Made by a program: the position numbers and the translations under genes. Positions 15,484 through 24,592 of a stretch of 27,695 bases of DNA are shown piece by piece. Every line of letters begins with the position of its first letter. Position 1 is the stretch's first letter. The notes beneath the pieces were generated by a model. The model was not told where the DNA came from and made no database searches. It worked only from the letters and a program-made list of their open reading frames with translations. This DNA comes from a bacterium (GTDB lineage: Bacteria > 4484-113 > JAGGVC01): the NCBI GenBank assembly GCA_039961635.1, contig JABRWB010000027.1:47501-75195 (forward strand). Reading direction: 5' to 3'.

Positions 15484-15702
15484 CTACTTGTAGCGGTAAA
15501 CAATCCGCCCTTTGTTGAGGTCGTACGGCGATAACTCGACCTTCACTCTGTCTCCTGGAAGAATCCGGATGAAATACATCCTGATTTTTCCAGATACATA
15601 GCCGAGAATCTCGTATCCCTCTTTGATAGACACCTTAAACATTCCGTTCGGAAGCGCTTCCTTGACAATCCCTTCGACAACGATTACGTCTTCCTTTCCC
15701 AA
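15484..15702 (-). CDS. infA: Translation initiation factor IF-1
   Basis: S1-like OB-fold factor that binds the 30S A site during initiation. 72 residues, the exact family length, if TTG 15702 is the start. AAGGAG lies 6 nt upstream, inside the last codons of map, and the protein then begins (M)[10 protein letters not shown] as in relatives. The body ([35 protein letters not shown]) is highly conserved. A longer reading frame to 15861 overlaps map and is not supported. Confidence 0.97.
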   Translation of the reverse strand: MGKEDVIVVEGIVKEALPNGMFKVSIKEGYEILGYVSGKIRMYFIRILPGDRVKVELSPYDLNKGRIVYRYK

Positions 15703-15704
15703 GT

Positions 15705-16502
15705 TCAGCTCCTTGCCCTCGCTCCGAAATACTCCAGAGCCACTTCGTCGCCCGTGCGTGTGAGCACCACAGGCCTGCCGTCCCAGACTGCCACCGTGTG
15801 CTCGAAATGCGCCGCAAGCGAGCCGTCCAACGTCCTGAATGTCCAGCCGTCCGACGCGCAATAAATGCGCTCCGTCCCAATCGCCGCCATTGGCTCGATT
15901 GCAAGAACCATACCGTTTCGAAGCCGCATATCTTCTTCGGGAACGGGAAAGTTGTAAACCGTCGGGGGCTCGTGTTGGGCGAATCCCACGCCGTGACCTG
16001 TTAAATCGCGAATCACCTTATACCCGGAAGACTGAATCCTGTGTGAAATCGCACGACCGATATCGGTCAGATACGAGTTCGCCTCGGTCGCACGGATTCC
16101 ATCCTCCAGCGCCTGCTTCGTCACATCCAGAAGCCGCTCAGCCTCTTCCGAAATCAAACCCACGGGGTATGTGCGCGCCGAATCGCTGAAGTAACCGCCC
16201 AAGTTCGCGCCGACATCAACTTTCAAAATATCACCCTCGCGCAGCACCTTGGAGCCCGGTATTCCATGCACGATTTCATCGTTCACAGATAAACACAACG
16301 TGGCAGGAAATCCGCGGTAACCCTTGAAAGACGGCGTCGCACCATGCTTGATTATGAACTGCTCCGCCCAAGCATCCAGCTCCGCCGTCGTCACTCCGGT
16401 ATCAATGCGCTCCTCGATCTCGTCGAGCAAAGCCGCAACTATGCGGCAGGATGCAAAGATCCCTTCCAAGTCGCTCCGTGATTTGATTCGAGGATCCGTC
16501 AT
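15705..16502 (-). CDS. map: Methionine aminopeptidase, type I
   Basis: Removes the initiator methionine from new proteins. 265 residues. The five metal ligands of the pita-bread fold are visible: D96 (VDVGA), D107 (FSDSA), H170 (GHGVG), E203 (AIEPM) and E234 (FEHTV). There is no N-terminal zinc finger, so this is the short bacterial form. The ATG overlaps the adk stop as ATGA, and infA starts two bases after its own stop. Order secY-adk-map-infA is standard for many bacteria. Confidence 0.97.
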   Translation of the reverse strand: MTDPRIKSRSDLEGIFASCRIVAALLDEIEERIDTGVTTAELDAWAEQFIIKHGATPSFKGYRGFPATLCLSVNDEIVHGIPGSKVLREGDILKVDVGANLGGYFSDSARTYPVGLISEEAERLLDVTKQALEDGIRATEANSYLTDIGRAISHRIQSSGYKVIRDLTGHGVGFAQHEPPTVYNFPVPEEDMRLRNGMVLAIEPMAAIGTERIYCASDGWTFRTLDGSLAAHFEHTVAVWDGRPVVLTRTGDEVALEYFGARARS

Positions 16503-17143
16503 TCCAGCTTCAATCGCTCCACAAGCTCTTTTTCGATCTCTTCGATGCTTCGCCCGGCGTCGACCTCGCAGAGCTTGCCTTCGGCGCGGTACTTTTCCAA
16601 AATCGGTTCGGTCTCGCGCTGGTAAACCCGAAACCGTTTCATCAGAACAGCCTCGTTGTCGTCCGGACGCTGAACCAAATCAGTTCCATCATCGTCGCAG
16701 ATACCCGGTTGAGCCGGCGAAGCGTATAACAGGTTGTAAACCCTGCCGCAGCTGGGGCAATACCTGCGGTTGACTATTCTACGAATAAGGGCGCGCTCGT
16801 CCATTCTGAAGTAAACAACGCAATCGAGAACTTTGCCCTGTGATGCAAGCACTTCGTCGAGAAGTATCGCCTGCTCGGGAGAACGGGGAAATCCGTCCAA
16901 AATAGTGTTTTGCTCCGGATTCTCTTTGAGCTGCTTGTCCACCACCATTCGAATGATCGGAAGTGGGACCAGCTCGCCTTTATTCGTGAAAGTCTTAATC
17001 GTTTTGCCCAAACTAGATCCGCTTTCGATCTCGTCGCGAAGGGTGCGGCCCATGTCGAAATGACGCAAGCCGTGCGAGGCCGCAAGCCTTGCGGCCTGCG
17101 TGCCCTTTCCACACCCCGGAGGACCGAGAAAAACGGAAATCAT
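16499..17143 (-). CDS. adk: Adenylate kinase with zinc-type LID
   Basis: Catalyses ATP + AMP to 2 ADP. 214 residues, the long form. P-loop GPPGCGKGT at 8-16, NMP-binding region around 30-60, and a LID with a structural zinc site: Cys129, Cys132, Cys149 and Asp152 (CPSC and CDDD). This Cys3-Asp pattern resembles that of Bacillus adenylate kinase. It is coupled to secY and map by 4-nt ATGA overlaps on both sides. Confidence 0.98.
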   Translation of the reverse strand: MISVFLGPPGCGKGTQAARLAASHGLRHFDMGRTLRDEIESGSSLGKTIKTFTNKGELVPLPIIRMVVDKQLKENPEQNTILDGFPRSPEQAILLDEVLASQGKVLDCVVYFRMDERALIRRIVNRRYCPSCGRVYNLLYASPAQPGICDDDGTDLVQRPDDNEAVLMKRFRVYQRETEPILEKYRAEGKLCEVDAGRSIEEIEKELVERLKLE

Positions 17144-18432
17144 GCCTTTGTGAACCCCGTATAGTGCCTCATTACAAGATGGGCCTGAAGCTGCTGCACA
17201 GTGTCGAGCGCGACGCCGACGACGATCAACAAGCTCGTTCCGCCCAGCCAGAAACTGGTGATCCCGGTGATTTGGTTGACGAGATATGGCAATACCGAAA
17301 TTATCGCTAGCGCGAACGCCCCGAAAAATGTGACGCGGTGAAGCACTTTGTCCAGAAACTCGAAAGTAGGTTTGCCGGGACGTATACCCGGGATGAATCC
17401 TCCGTTCTTTTTCAGGTTGTTCGAGATATCTTCCGTATTGAAGGTAATCGCTGTGTATACGAACGTGAACAGAATTATTAACACGAATTCGACCGCGACG
17501 TATAAAAACGACTGCTGGAATTTAGCGATGAGAGATTGGAATGTCGGATTGGAAATGAAGCTCGAGATGGTGGAAGGAATCAACAAAATCGATGTCGCGA
17601 AAATAATCGGGATGACGCCCGCCTGCAACACGCGGATTGGAAGGTAGGTGCTTTGGCCGCCGTAAATTTTGCGACCTACCTGCCGCCGTGCGTAGTGAAT
17701 CGGTATCTTTCGCACAGCAAGCTGGACGTATACAACTCCTGCAACGATGATTACGCAGAATATCGCGAACACGACCAAATTGAAAATCCGGTCCTGATCC
17801 TTGCTGACTGAAATGAACTCCTGCGCCAGCATCAGCGGGATTCTGTTGATGATTCCGATGGTGATTATAAGCGAAACGCCGTTTCCGATTCCGTGTTTGG
17901 TTATTTCGTCGCCGAGGAACATAAGGAACATCGTTCCGGCGACGACGCTCGCCAAGAGGACAATGAAATGAAGCAACCGCTGCGCAAACGGCCCTGATCC
18001 GACAAGCAAAGAGCCTTGCTGGATTGTCATTATCAGCCCGGTTCCTTGCAAAAAGGCAAGAACGACGGTCAGCCATCTCGTATAGCGGCCGATGATGCGC
18101 TGGCCCATCTCGCCTTCCTGCTGAATCTCCTTGAGCTGCGGGTAAATGGCGACCAGCAACTGCATCATTATGGACGCGTTGATGTAGGGCATAATCCCCA
18201 GCGCGAAAATCGAAAAGCGCTTCAGGGCGCCGCCGCCGAAAACGTCCAGCAAATCGAACAACCCGCCGCCGCCGGTTTGGAAAAACCTGTCCACGTACGC
18301 CTGGTCCATTCCGGGAGCCGGAATGTGGGTGCCTACAACGAAAATCAGCAGACCCCAAACGACGTAATAGAGCCTCTTTTTGAGGTCGGGAACGTTCCAA
18401 GCGCTCGCGATTTGCTGCTGAATGGAGGACAT
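17140..18432 (-). CDS. secY: Protein translocase subunit SecY
   Basis: Channel subunit of the Sec translocon in the cytoplasmic membrane. 430 residues from ATG 18432. That ATG shares a base with the rplO stop (TAATG) and has GAGG about 10 nt upstream; TTG 18450 is a weaker alternative adding six residues. About ten hydrophobic helices are seen, with the GTHIPAPGMD start of the first periplasmic region and the family segments MPYINASIMMQLL, GIGNGVSLIITIGI and FNPEDISNNLKK-like FNTEDISNNLKK. It sits between rplO and adk, its standard location. Confidence 0.98.
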   Translation of the reverse strand: MSSIQQQIASAWNVPDLKKRLYYVVWGLLIFVVGTHIPAPGMDQAYVDRFFQTGGGGLFDLLDVFGGGALKRFSIFALGIMPYINASIMMQLLVAIYPQLKEIQQEGEMGQRIIGRYTRWLTVVLAFLQGTGLIMTIQQGSLLVGSGPFAQRLLHFIVLLASVVAGTMFLMFLGDEITKHGIGNGVSLIITIGIINRIPLMLAQEFISVSKDQDRIFNLVVFAIFCVIIVAGVVYVQLAVRKIPIHYARRQVGRKIYGGQSTYLPIRVLQAGVIPIIFATSILLIPSTISSFISNPTFQSLIAKFQQSFLYVAVEFVLIILFTFVYTAITFNTEDISNNLKKNGGFIPGIRPGKPTFEFLDKVLHRVTFFGAFALAIISVLPYLVNQITGITSFWLGGTSLLIVVGVALDTVQQLQAHLVMRHYTGFTKA

Positions 18433-18896
18433 TACTCGATTACCTCGCAACTTCCGCCCGCGGCCTCGATCTTCGCCTTGGCGGAATCGCTGAATGCATG
18501 GGCTTTGAAAACAAGCGGACGGGCAATCTCACCTTCGCCGAGGATTTTGACCCTGGTTTTGGCAAGGTCATCGAGCAACCCCGACTGCACGAGGAAACTC
18601 AAATTGATTTCGGTTCCGTCCGGAACATCTGCAAACCTGTCGAGGTTGAACACCACGGTTTTAATCTTTTTCAGGGATGAAAAGCCATCCATCTTCGGCA
18701 AGTGGCGGACGAGCGGAGTTTGGCCGCCCTCAAACCTTGGGCGCGCTGCATTGCCGCTTCGGGACTTCTGGCCGGTCTGGCCGCGGCCGCACTTGTGCCC
18801 TTGTCCGGCAGAGATGCCGCGCCCGACCCTCTTGCGTTTTTTGAGCCGGCTTGGATGCCTGGGCAAATTGAAAACGGTAACGTTCGCTTCAGTCAT
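18432..18896 (-). CDS. rplO: 50S ribosomal protein L15
   Basis: Late-assembly large-subunit protein, 154 residues. The glycine-rich basic N-terminal half (KRVGRGISAGQGHKCGRGQTGQ, only parts quoted here) and GFEGGQTPL-like FEGGQTPLVRHLP are characteristic, as is the C-terminal beta/alpha domain. It starts 3 nt after the rpsE stop, leaving no room for rpmD (L30), which usually lies here. Confidence 0.97.
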   Translation of the reverse strand: MTEANVTVFNLPRHPSRLKKRKRVGRGISAGQGHKCGRGQTGQKSRSGNAARPRFEGGQTPLVRHLPKMDGFSSLKKIKTVVFNLDRFADVPDGTEINLSFLVQSGLLDDLAKTRVKILGEGEIARPLVFKAHAFSDSAKAKIEAAGGSCEVIE

Positions 18897-18899
18897 CGC

Positions 18900-19514
18900 T
18901 TACTCCTCTGCCCCGTCCGAAACTTCATCGCCAGCGCCCTTTTCATTTGCGCCGGCGGCTGTGAAAGCCTGCGTGACATTGGCGATTTCATCGTCGGCAT
19001 CGCCTTCGACCGCCTTGCGCTTACTCAACGCCTCCTTCCGGGAAGTCAGCGACTGGAGCGCTTGAAACGCAGCCTTAGCGCAATTCATCTGATTGTTCGA
19101 GCCATGAAACTTGGCCGAAACATCGGATATGCCCGCGAGCTTGAGGATAACCCTTGCCGGTCCTCCCGCAATTACGCCTGTACCTTCACGCGCCGGCTTC
19201 ATCAAAATGGTAGTGGCGCAGAAATGTTCCAAAATCTCATGCGGAATCGTGGTGCCTTTGCGCGGCACGCGTATCATCGTTTTCTTCGCCTCATCCGCGC
19301 CCTTCCGGATGGCGTCCAACACTTCGCTTGCCTTGCCAATGCCCAATCCAACCTTGCTTTCACCGTCGCCGACCGCCACGAGCGCGCTGAATCCGAACTT
19401 GCGCCCGCCTTTGACGACTTTGGCAACGCGATTGATGAATATCACTTCTTCGCGCAGACCGTCGTCGCGCTGCTCCGGCTTTCTTTCTTGATCTCGACGC
19501 GAATCCTTACGCAT
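18900..19514 (-). CDS. rpsE: 30S ribosomal protein S5 with acidic C-terminal extension
   Basis: 30S protein at the mRNA entry channel, important for decoding accuracy. 204 residues from ATG 19514, with AGGAG 5 nt upstream; the frame extends to 19559 but overlaps rplR. The double-stranded RNA-binding domain (EEVIFINRVAKVVKGGRKF), FSALVAVGDGESKVGLG and the VIAGGPARVILKLAG segment are conserved. After the normal end there are about 40 extra residues rich in Glu, Asp and Ala, making it longer than the typical ~165. Confidence 0.97.
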   Translation of the reverse strand: MRKDSRRDQERKPEQRDDGLREEVIFINRVAKVVKGGRKFGFSALVAVGDGESKVGLGIGKASEVLDAIRKGADEAKKTMIRVPRKGTTIPHEILEHFCATTILMKPAREGTGVIAGGPARVILKLAGISDVSAKFHGSNNQMNCAKAAFQALQSLTSRKEALSKRKAVEGDADDEIANVTQAFTAAGANEKGAGDEVSDGAEE

Positions 19515-19522
19515 TCTAGCTC

Positions 19523-19891
19523 CTATATTGCGAGGCCGGCTTCGCGCGCCGCCTCGCACAACGCCTTGACACGGCCGTGATACTTATTGCCGCCTCTGTC
19601 GAAAACGGCACGATTAATGCCCGCCGCCATCGCTTTTTCCGCTATCTTTTTGCCAACCAATACCGCCTGCTCGGTTTTTTTCTTCCCTTTAACAGCATCC
19701 TTGAGTTCGGGGTCAATCGTCGCCGCGCATGCAAGCGTTGTACCGGTCGCGTCGTCGATGAGTTGCACAGAAATATGTCTCAAGCTGCGGAACACCGCGA
19801 GCCTCGGACGCTCGGAAGTGCCGCTGAGCTTCTTGCGGAGCCGCTCCCGGCGAAGAATCCTTCTCGATTTGCGATCTACAACCGTAAACAT
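19523..19891 (-). CDS. rplR: 50S ribosomal protein L18
   Basis: 5S rRNA-binding protein, 122 residues from ATG 19891 with GAGGTG 5 nt upstream. The open frame continues to 20077, but that part overlaps rplF and is not family-like. Typical pieces: [23 protein letters not shown] (part), [17 protein letters not shown], and the C-terminal [24 protein letters not shown] (part). It has the usual position between rplF and rpsE. Confidence 0.97.
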   Translation of the reverse strand: MFTVVDRKSRRILRRERLRKKLSGTSERPRLAVFRSLRHISVQLIDDATGTTLACAATIDPELKDAVKGKKKTEQAVLVGKKIAEKAMAAGINRAVFDRGGNKYHGRVKALCEAAREAGLAI

Positions 19892-19901
19892 TTTTTCACC
19901 T

Positions 19902-20471
19902 CTACGCCCCGCTCTTTCCGGCTTTGGTTCGAACTTTTTCACCCTTGTAGCGGATGCCCTTGTTCTCGTCTTGGCCGCCCTTCGCACGGTAGTGTTCGGG
20001 GGGCTTGATTCGCCGGATTTGATCCGCGAAATGGCCAACCCAGAGCTTGTCGATTCCGCTGACCGAAATTGTTGCAAGCTTGTTTGAAACCTGCTTCACC
20101 TCAACCTTCACGCGATCGTCAAACGGAATGTAAACGGGATGCGACAGCCCGACGAACAGCTCGACGGACTTTCCCTTAAGCGCTGCCTTGTAGCCTTGAC
20201 CGTGAAGCTCAAGGTTTTTGACAAAACCCTCGGAAACACCCGTTACATTGTTTGCAGTAATTGCGCGCGCGGTGCCATGCAATGCGCGAACATTTCTTTC
20301 GTCGCTCGACCTTGCGAACGTGATGACACCGTCGCTTATGTCGCACTTGATGCAGTCAGGGACTTCGTACGAAAGCTCGCCTTTTGGGCCCGCCACCTTA
20401 AGCGAGCGGCCATCAAGAACGGCCTTCACTCCGGCCGGCAACTTCACAGGTTTGGTTCCAATACGGGACAT
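19902..20471 (-). CDS. rplF: 50S ribosomal protein L6
   Basis: Protein near the factor-binding site of the 50S subunit. 189 residues, slightly above the usual ~178. Two repeated alpha/beta domains are present. Recognisable segments: [14 protein letters not shown] at the start, [27 protein letters not shown], and the C-terminal [12 protein letters not shown] with a basic Lys/Gly tail. ATG 20471 follows rpsH by 10 nt. Confidence 0.98.
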   Translation of the reverse strand: MSRIGTKPVKLPAGVKAVLDGRSLKVAGPKGELSYEVPDCIKCDISDGVITFARSSDERNVRALHGTARAITANNVTGVSEGFVKNLELHGQGYKAALKGKSVELFVGLSHPVYIPFDDRVKVEVKQVSNKLATISVSGIDKLWVGHFADQIRRIKPPEHYRAKGGQDENKGIRYKGEKVRTKAGKSGA

Positions 20472-20481
20472 TGAATTTCAC

Positions 20482-20901
20482 CTACCAAACGTTGCAGATA
20501 ATCTCCCCACCCCAACGGTTCTTGCGGGCGACGCGGTCGCTCACTACCCCGTTCGATGTGGTCAGGATCGCCACGCCAATGCCGCTCTTGACGCTTGGGA
20601 TTCTGTCTGCGGGTACGTACACGCGGCGACCAGGCGTGCTTACGCGGGTAACTCCCGCGAGAACAGGCGAGCGCCGCTCGTTATCCAGATAACGCAGGAT
20701 AACCTTAAGCCTGCGATGCTGGCCTGAACCGGGGACTTTGGGCGTAATTATCTCAAATCCGCTGATGAATCCTTCATCCTTTAGGATTTCAGCGATTTTC
20801 ACCTTCAGCTTGGAAAGAGGCACTTCAATAAATGCCTTTTTCGACTTCGCGCCGTTCTTGAGCATATTCAGGAAATCGGCAATGGGATCTGTCTGGCTCA
20901 T
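20482..20901 (-). CDS. rpsH: 30S ribosomal protein S8
   Basis: Primary 16S-binding protein of the central domain, and in E. coli the repressor of the spc operon. 139 residues. DPIADFLNMLKNG at the start and the C-terminal STPGRRVYVPADRIP, GIGVAILTTSNGVVSDRVAR and GGEIICNVW are diagnostic. It starts 9 nt after rpsN. Confidence 0.98.
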   Translation of the reverse strand: MSQTDPIADFLNMLKNGAKSKKAFIEVPLSKLKVKIAEILKDEGFISGFEIITPKVPGSGQHRRLKVILRYLDNERRSPVLAGVTRVSTPGRRVYVPADRIPSVKSGIGVAILTTSNGVVSDRVARKNRWGGEIICNVW

Positions 20902-20910
20902 TTTTCACCT

Positions 20911-21096
20911 CTACCAGCTTGACTTGGTGATGCCCGGGATAATTCCCTCCAGGGCATATTTACGAAGGCAGCAGCGGCAGATTTTGAAGTAACGGTAGTA
21001 CGACCTGGGCCGGCCGCACACGAGGCAGCGGTTGTGCCGCCTGACCTCGAACTTCGGCTTGCGCTGCGATTTGTTGATCATCGATTTTTTCGCCAT
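20911..21096 (-). CDS. rpsN: 30S ribosomal protein S14, zinc-binding (type Z)
   Basis: 30S head protein of 61 residues, the short zinc form. Four cysteines in CLVC and CRCC (Cys24, 27, 40, 43) bind zinc. The family segment [20 protein letters not shown] (20 residues) and the C-terminal [13 protein letters not shown] are typical. It lies between rplE and rpsH. Confidence 0.98.
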   Translation of the reverse strand: MAKKSMINKSQRKPKFEVRRHNRCLVCGRPRSYYRYFKICRCCLRKYALEGIIPGITKSSW

Positions 21097-21104
21097 TTGT
21101 TACC

Positions 21105-21680
21105 TCAGCTTACCCGCTCTACAACTTTGAAATCATGGAACGGCATTCCAAGCTTCTTCAAAAGGCACGAAGCCTGGTAGTCGTCCGGCGCGGACGTGAC
21201 AATAGTCACACTTACGCCTTTCAAAAACTCCACCTGATCGAAAACAATTTCCGGAAAAACGAGTTGGTCCTTGAATCCAATGCTCAAGTTTCCGCGGCCG
21301 TCAAAGCGTTTGACCGATATGCCTTGAAAATCGCGGACTCTGGGCAGAACCATGTTCAGGAGCTTGTCCAGGAAGTGCCACATCTTTTGGCCGCGAAGCG
21401 TGCAGCTTGCGCCGATAGGATGGCCTTCCCGGATTTTGAAATTCGATATCGATTTGCGCGCTCTAGTCACAACCGGCTTCTGCCCGGAAATGGCGGAAAG
21501 CGTTTTGACTGCGCTTTCGAGCGCTTTCGGATTTTGGTAGCCCTCTCCCACGCCGATATTGAGCACAATTTTTTCAACGCGCGGCACCATCATGATGTTG
21601 GGCAGATCAAGCTCGCGTTGCAACTCCGACCGCATCGTCTGATCGTACGCTTCCTTCAACCTGTTTTTGGGCAGTGCCAT
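21105..21680 (-). CDS. rplE: 50S ribosomal protein L5
   Basis: 5S rRNA-binding protein of the central protuberance that touches P-site tRNA. 191 residues. NIMMVPRVEKIVLNIGVGE, GQKPVVTRARKSISNFKIRE and RVRDFQGISVKRFDGRGNLS are typical. The C-terminal DDYQASCLLKKLGMPF also fits. It starts 6 nt after rplX and keeps the standard spc order. Confidence 0.98.
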   Translation of the reverse strand: MALPKNRLKEAYDQTMRSELQRELDLPNIMMVPRVEKIVLNIGVGEGYQNPKALESAVKTLSAISGQKPVVTRARKSISNFKIREGHPIGASCTLRGQKMWHFLDKLLNMVLPRVRDFQGISVKRFDGRGNLSIGFKDQLVFPEIVFDQVEFLKGVSVTIVTSAPDDYQASCLLKKLGMPFHDFKVVERVS

Positions 21681-21686
21681 CTCTTT

Positions 21687-22004
21687 CTATGCCTCGAAAA
21701 TCTCGTTTGTGGTACGGCTGAACCGAACCCACTTGCCATCCACCAGTTTTCGCCCCAACTTGTCAGGCTTATTGGTGCGCGGATTCACGAACTGAAGATT
21801 GGACAAGTCGACGGGCATTGCGACATCGATAATTCCTCCCGGCTTGCGCAGGTTGGGGTTGGGCTTCTGGTGCTTCTTGTAAACGTTCACGCCCTCGACG
21901 ATTGCCATACCTTTCTTTGATTTCAATTCAACAATCTTGCCTTTTTTTCCGCGATCTTTGCCCTTTAAAACCAGGACTGTATCGCCTTTCTTCAAAAGCG
22001 TCAT
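21687..22004 (-). CDS. rplX: 50S ribosomal protein L24
   Basis: Assembly-initiator protein at the tunnel exit, 105 residues. The KOW motif is seen as KKGDTVLVLKGKDRGKKGKI near the N-terminus, followed by VEGVNVYKKHQKPN and GGIIDVAMPVDLSNLQFVNP. The ATG immediately follows the rplN stop, and a GGAGGTG site lies in the end of rplN, so the two are coupled. Confidence 0.98.
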   Translation of the reverse strand: MTLLKKGDTVLVLKGKDRGKKGKIVELKSKKGMAIVEGVNVYKKHQKPNPNLRKPGGIIDVAMPVDLSNLQFVNPRTNKPDKLGRKLVDGKWVRFSRTTNEIFEA

Positions 22005-22376
22005 TTAGAGCACCTCCGGCGCAAGAGAGATGATCTTCATGAATGCCTTGTCGCGCAGTTCGCGCGCCACCGGTCCGAAGACACGATTGCCTTTCGGATT
22101 CAATGTCGCCGGATCGATAATAACAACGGCATTCTCATCAAATCGAATGCTCGAACCGTCGCGCCTGTGAATCGGAAACTTGGTGCGGACGACTACCGCC
22201 TTGACTACGTCGCCCTTTTTAATTTCCTTGCGCGGGGTTGCAACCTTAACGCTCCCGACGATTATGTCGCCGATTGATGCCGTCTTCTTGTTGCCGCGGC
22301 CTACGGTTTTAATCACGAGCAGTTGCTTCGCGCCGGAGTTGTCGGCAACGTTCACACGGGTGTTGGCACTAAGCAT
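22005..22376 (-). CDS. rplN: 50S ribosomal protein L14
   Basis: Large-subunit protein at the intersubunit bridge, 123 residues from ATG 22376. The longer frame to 22607 runs across rpsQ and is not real coding. [42 protein letters not shown] and the end [12 protein letters not shown] are typical. Its ATG overlaps the rpsQ end by 8 nt (ATGCTTAG). Confidence 0.98.
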   Translation of the reverse strand: MLSANTRVNVADNSGAKQLLVIKTVGRGNKKTASIGDIIVGSVKVATPRKEIKKGDVVKAVVVRTKFPIHRRDGSSIRFDENAVVIIDPATLNPKGNRVFGPVARELRDKAFMKIISLAPEVL

Positions 22377-22632
22377 TGCCTTCGCCTCCTGTGCCTCGTT
22401 CGACCACTTCCAGCAGCTGCCAATTCTTGCACTTGGAAATCGGACGGGCTTCGATAATCTTGACGATGTCGCCTTCTTTTGCCGATTCCTCTGAATCGTG
22501 CGCCATGTACTTCTTGCGCACGCGTATGACCTTTTTGTATAGAGGATGCTGCTTCTGACGCTCAACCTGGACCACGATGCTTTTCTGCATCTTGTCCGAA
22601 ACCACAACGCCCTGAATTATTCTCTTAGGCAT
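22369..22632 (-). CDS. rpsQ: 30S ribosomal protein S17
   Basis: OB-fold protein binding the 5' domain of 16S rRNA. 87 residues. [20 protein letters not shown] and the segments [18 protein letters not shown] and [20 protein letters not shown] are diagnostic. One base separates it from the rpmC stop, and its end overlaps rplN. Confidence 0.98.
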   Translation of the reverse strand: MPKRIIQGVVVSDKMQKSIVVQVERQKQHPLYKKVIRVRKKYMAHDSEESAKEGDIVKIIEARPISKCKNWQLLEVVERGTGGEGNA

Positions 22633-22633
22633 T

Positions 22634-22831
22634 TCAGGCCTCCCCTCCCGCCTTGGATGTCAATGCGGTCAGCGCCCTTGCGATTTCCTTTCGAATCTGG
22701 CGCAAGCGGCGATAATTTTCCAGTTTCCCGGACGCCTGCTGGAATCGCAGATTGAACAGCTCGCTCTTAAGCTCCCTTAAGCGCGTCCTGATTTCGGTCG
22801 AATCCAGCTTTGCGAATTCCGATTTGGCCAT
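22634..22831 (-). CDS. rpmC: 50S ribosomal protein L29
   Basis: Short helical protein at the tunnel exit, near the docking site for trigger factor and SRP. 65 residues. [20 protein letters not shown], then [17 protein letters not shown], is the classic antiparallel two-helix pattern. It follows rplP by 2 nt. Confidence 0.97.
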   Translation of the reverse strand: MAKSEFAKLDSTEIRTRLRELKSELFNLRFQQASGKLENYRRLRQIRKEIARALTALTSKAGGEA

Positions 22832-22833
22832 AG

Positions 22834-23247
22834 CTATATCGCCTCCCGCTTGACTATCTTCGTTTTGACCGGGAGCTTGGTTCCCGCAACGTACAGCGCC
22901 TTATTGACCAAATCCAGCGTAGGGCACACGACCTCGAACATTATCCTGCCGGGCTTCACAACCGCCACGTAGCCCTCGTTCGCACCCTTGCCGCTGCCCA
23001 TTCTTGTTTCGGCGGGCTTCTTGGAATACGGCTTATCGGGAAAAATACGGATCCAAAGCTTTCCGTTCTTTTTGATCTTTCGGTTGATCGCCACGCGCGC
23101 GCTTTCAATCTGGTTCGCGGTAATCCAGCCGGGTTCGAGCGCCATAAGTCCGTAATCGCCAAAGCTTACGTTCGAGCCGCGCAGGCTCTTCCCGCGCATC
23201 CTTCCACGCTGTGATTTCCTATACTTGGTTCTACTTGGAGTAAGCAT
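22834..23247 (-). CDS. rplP: 50S ribosomal protein L16
   Basis: Protein near the A-site tRNA elbow, 137 residues. It starts [19 protein letters not shown], typical of the family, followed by [37 protein letters not shown] and GRIMFEV. The ATG directly follows the rpsC stop with no gap. Confidence 0.98.
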   Translation of the reverse strand: MLTPSRTKYRKSQRGRMRGKSLRGSNVSFGDYGLMALEPGWITANQIESARVAINRKIKKNGKLWIRIFPDKPYSKKPAETRMGSGKGANEGYVAVVKPGRIMFEVVCPTLDLVNKALYVAGTKLPVKTKIVKREAI

Positions 23248-23934
23248 TTACTTGCCAACCTCCGCCTTGATGGAAGAAAGCTCCGGCTTCGGCTTCGGTC
23301 TGGGAAGCTCCTCGCCCGTGAAAACCCAAACTTTCACGCCAATGCTTCCATATATCGTCGCCGCATGCCCTGACGCGTAATTGATTTTCGCGCGCAAAGT
23401 GTGAAGCGGAATGCGGCCGCGCAAATACCATTCTCTGCGGCACATTTCCGCGCCGTTCAACCGGCCCGCAACCATCAGCTTGACGCCTTTTGCGCCGGCT
23501 TGTTCGCAGCGCTTGAGCGTTTGCCTGAGTACACGGCGGAAATTGATACGCCGTTCGAGTTGCTGAATCACGTTTTCCATGACTACGCGCGCGTTGAGAT
23601 CCGGATGGGTTTCCTCGTAAAAGTCGAGGTGGATATCGTCCTTGATCTTCAGTTTGTCGATCAACGCCTGCTTGAGTTCGTCGCGCCTTGTCGCACCCTT
23701 TCCGACAGCAATTCCCATGCGGACAACCCAGACATTGATGATCACCCGGCCCGGATAACGCTTGATCTCGATACGCGACGGCTGCGCGTTGCGCAATTCT
23801 TTTTCAAGATATCTGCGGATCTTGATGTCCTGCACAAGATTGTCGCCAAAGTTCTTTTTCGGAGCGTACCAAAGCGCGTCCCAGCTGTCTACCGTCTGAA
23901 GACGCAAGCATTTCGGATGTGTTTTCTGACCCAT
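23248..23934 (-). CDS. rpsC: 30S ribosomal protein S3
   Basis: mRNA entry-channel protein with helicase-like role, 228 residues from ATG 23934 (MGQKTHP, the family start). The frame to 23970 overlaps rplV. A type II KH domain is present, with GIAVGKGATRRDEL carrying the G-x-x-G loop. The C-terminal domain has GVKLMVAGRLNGAEMCRREW and the HTLRAKINYASGHAATIYG segment. One base separates it from the rplV stop. Confidence 0.98.
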   Translation of the reverse strand: MGQKTHPKCLRLQTVDSWDALWYAPKKNFGDNLVQDIKIRRYLEKELRNAQPSRIEIKRYPGRVIINVWVVRMGIAVGKGATRRDELKQALIDKLKIKDDIHLDFYEETHPDLNARVVMENVIQQLERRINFRRVLRQTLKRCEQAGAKGVKLMVAGRLNGAEMCRREWYLRGRIPLHTLRAKINYASGHAATIYGSIGVKVWVFTGEELPRPKPKPELSSIKAEVGK

Positions 23935-23935
23935 A

Positions 23936-24298
23936 CTAGGCCTCGCCTCCTTCGGCGTCGCTCGGCTCAAACTCGTCCAGAACGATGGTTACGTGCGAAG
24001 AGCGCTTTAAAATAGGACCCGGCCTTCCGCGCGCGCGCGCCCTGAACCGCTTCATCCTCGGGCCGTCGTCGACAAGCACCGTTCTTACAAATAAGTTTTC
24101 GCGCTCCAGTCCATGATTGTTCTCGCCGTTTGAGACCGCGCTTTTAAGCACGCGCGCAAGCGCCTGGCACGTCGGCGACGGCTGCACAAGCAGAATGGAT
24201 TCGGCGGCCTCGACACGCTTGCCCTTGATGAGCTGCGCGAACCTTCGTATTTTAAGAGGGCTTGTGCGTAGGAATTTGTGAATCGCCTGTACCTGCAT
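23936..24298 (-). CDS. rplV: 50S ribosomal protein L22
   Basis: Tunnel-lining protein, 120 residues. Typical helices: KFLRTSPLKIRRFAQLIKGK, then ALARVLKSAVSNGENNHGL. The extended hairpin that reaches the tunnel is RMKRFRARARGRPGPILKRS. It starts 3 nt after the rpsS stop. Confidence 0.98.
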   Translation of the reverse strand: MQVQAIHKFLRTSPLKIRRFAQLIKGKRVEAAESILLVQPSPTCQALARVLKSAVSNGENNHGLERENLFVRTVLVDDGPRMKRFRARARGRPGPILKRSSHVTIVLDEFEPSDAEGGEA

Positions 24299-24301
24299 CG
24301 C

Positions 24302-24592
24302 TTACCTCCTCGCTCCCTTGTCGGCGCGCTTCTCGGACTTGGCGTGCGAGCGGAAGGTTCGAGTCGGAGCAAACTCTCCCAGCTTGTGGCCGACAAGTTC
24401 CTCGGTCACGAAAACGGGAAGGAATTTCTTTCCGTTGTGTACCTCAATGGTCAATCCAATCATATCCGGCGTGATCGTGCAGGAACGCGACCAAGTCCTA
24501 ATGGGGCGCTTGTCACCCGTCTCCTGCGACTTTCTAACCTTAGCGGCAAGCTTTTCGTCGATGAAGGGTCCTTTCTTTGTCGAGCGGCTCAT
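24302..24592 (-). CDS. rpsS: 30S ribosomal protein S19
   Basis: 30S head protein paired with S13, 96 residues. [38 protein letters not shown], and the end [20 protein letters not shown] are diagnostic. The ATG shares a base with the rplB stop (TAATG), indicating coupled translation. Confidence 0.98.
   Translation of the reverse strand: MSRSTKKGPFIDEKLAAKVRKSQETGDKRPIRTWSRSCTITPDMIGLTIEVHNGKKFLPVFVTEELVGHKLGEFAPTRTFRSHAKSEKRADKGARR

Noticed and set aside
17864-17869. TATAAT on the minus strand inside secY
   Set aside because: It is within conserved secY coding (LIITIG helix) with no gap or -35, so chance is the simpler explanation.
22377-22607. N-terminal extension of L14
   Set aside because: It lies over rpsQ in another frame, and ATG 22376 gives the exact family start and length.
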